Of a DNA stretch of 61,844 nucleotides, positions 61,580-61,844 are shown piece by piece. This stretch comes from an uncultured Verrucomicrobia subdivision 3 bacterium. GTDB taxonomy: Bacteria > Verrucomicrobiota > Verrucomicrobiia > Limisphaerales > UBA11358. A program made the translations under genes and the position numbers. The notes under the pieces were generated by a model. The model did no database searches and had not been told where the DNA came from. It saw only the letters and a list, made by a program, of their open reading frames with translations. The stretch lies in assembly GCA_903850425.1 (NCBI GenBank), contig CAINLR010000188.1, forward strand, positions 1 through 61,844, given 5' to 3'. How positions within the stretch are numbered: position 1 is the first letter of the stretch; the number at the start of each line of letters is the position of its first letter.

Positions 61580-61844
61580 GCGGATGAGTGTAGCCCAACG
61601 AAACTGCGGCACAAAGCCGATTTGCGGGCGGCGGCATTCCGGGCAGTTCTCGGCCGCGACCACGCGCCGCACTGTCCTCGCCATGGAACCTGTAAACCAA
61701 CTCCTAGCCCGATGCTTTCACACTGGTGAGCGTGTGAAGTTTTCGGCTGAGAATACTGAGATTTTTGGCGGAGCGTGGTCGAAACGGCGGTTTTTTCTAA
61801 CTTTGAACACAGTGCCCCCAACCCCCGTTGTTTTTCAACGTGCC
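61580..61844. other. Right-end spacer of the window
   Basis: No supported gene. A short hairpin (TTCACAC with GTGTGAA, about 61708-61730) lies upstream of the kinase-like gene. An in-frame upstream extension of that gene reaches 61684 but lacks family-like sequence. Confidence 0.4.

Noticed and set aside
59645-61729. 694-codon open frame on the plus strand opposite the SDR and kinase-like genes
   Set aside because: It spans two well-supported opposite-strand genes and has the composition expected from reading a GC-rich gene backwards.

Overview
The window looks like a chromosomal segment of a Verrucomicrobiota bacterium, most likely the Pedosphaera/Limisphaera-like lineage. This is inferred from gene content, not from a marker gene. 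The signs are very large secreted modular proteins (GxGYxYP, RCC1, LamG, sedolisin), a recurring C-terminal module ending in FYR or FFR, an ECF-like sigma factor in a short operon, and housekeeping genes of ordinary Gram-negative type (aceE, gap, trxB, lptF, clpC, fmt, sod). Base composition is GC-rich throughout. I recognised no rRNA, tRNA or CRISPR array.

Region 1 (1-4440) is mobile DNA. Three overlapping tyrosine recombinase genes on the minus strand are bounded by matching palindromic ends. This is the layout of a RIT (recombinase-in-trio) element. It lies between two different 5' parts of IS21-type istA genes that point toward each other. Region 2 (4832-6262) has a zinc-ribbon membrane protein, a secreted protein of unknown function and a multi-hairpin repeat.

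Region 3 (6390-12102) is housekeeping: gapA with a clear terminator, trxB, a YdfG-like dehydrogenase, an LptF/LptG permease and a secreted sialidase-like BNR protein. Region 4 (12287-16698) is a zinc-uptake operon: a His-containing exported protein, a coiled-coil beta-barrel protein, then ZnuA-ZnuC-ZnuB-like genes packed end to end. Region 5 (16783-25339) has two giant divergent secreted proteins, one GxGYxYP/RCC1/LamG and one S53 peptidase.

Region 6 (25513-32607) holds aceE next to a lipoate-ligase-family gene, a broken Ig-like gene beside a repeat, an asparaginase-domain gene overlapping a fumarase-beta gene, a 51-residue membrane protein and a secreted subtilase. Region 7 (32646-35966) is a dTDP-sugar cluster (rfbB, rfbD-like, rfbA). 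It is interrupted by a GxxExxY gene enclosed in a perfect 22-bp inverted repeat. Region 8 (36004-42883) has clpC with terminator, a membrane protein, fmt, a truncated Ser/Thr kinase with a duplicated start region, and a papain-like cysteine protease.

Region 9 (43743-53335) has a GH53 galactanase, a gene remnant, a membrane-TPR protein, and a run coding for a Pro-rich exported protein, a sigma factor, a 78-residue protein, a GAF protein and a subtilisin with no signal peptide. A frameshifted remnant follows. Region 10 (53418-61844) has Fe/Mn superoxide dismutase, a GH78 rhamnosidase, a gingipain-like C25 peptidase, a lipoprotein, an SDR and an ATP-cone/uridine-kinase-like protein. Overall the segment suggests a polysaccharide- and protein-degrading Gram-negative heterotroph. 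The most interesting candidates are the RIT/IS21 junction, the GxxExxY cassette and the sigma-GAF-subtilase operon.
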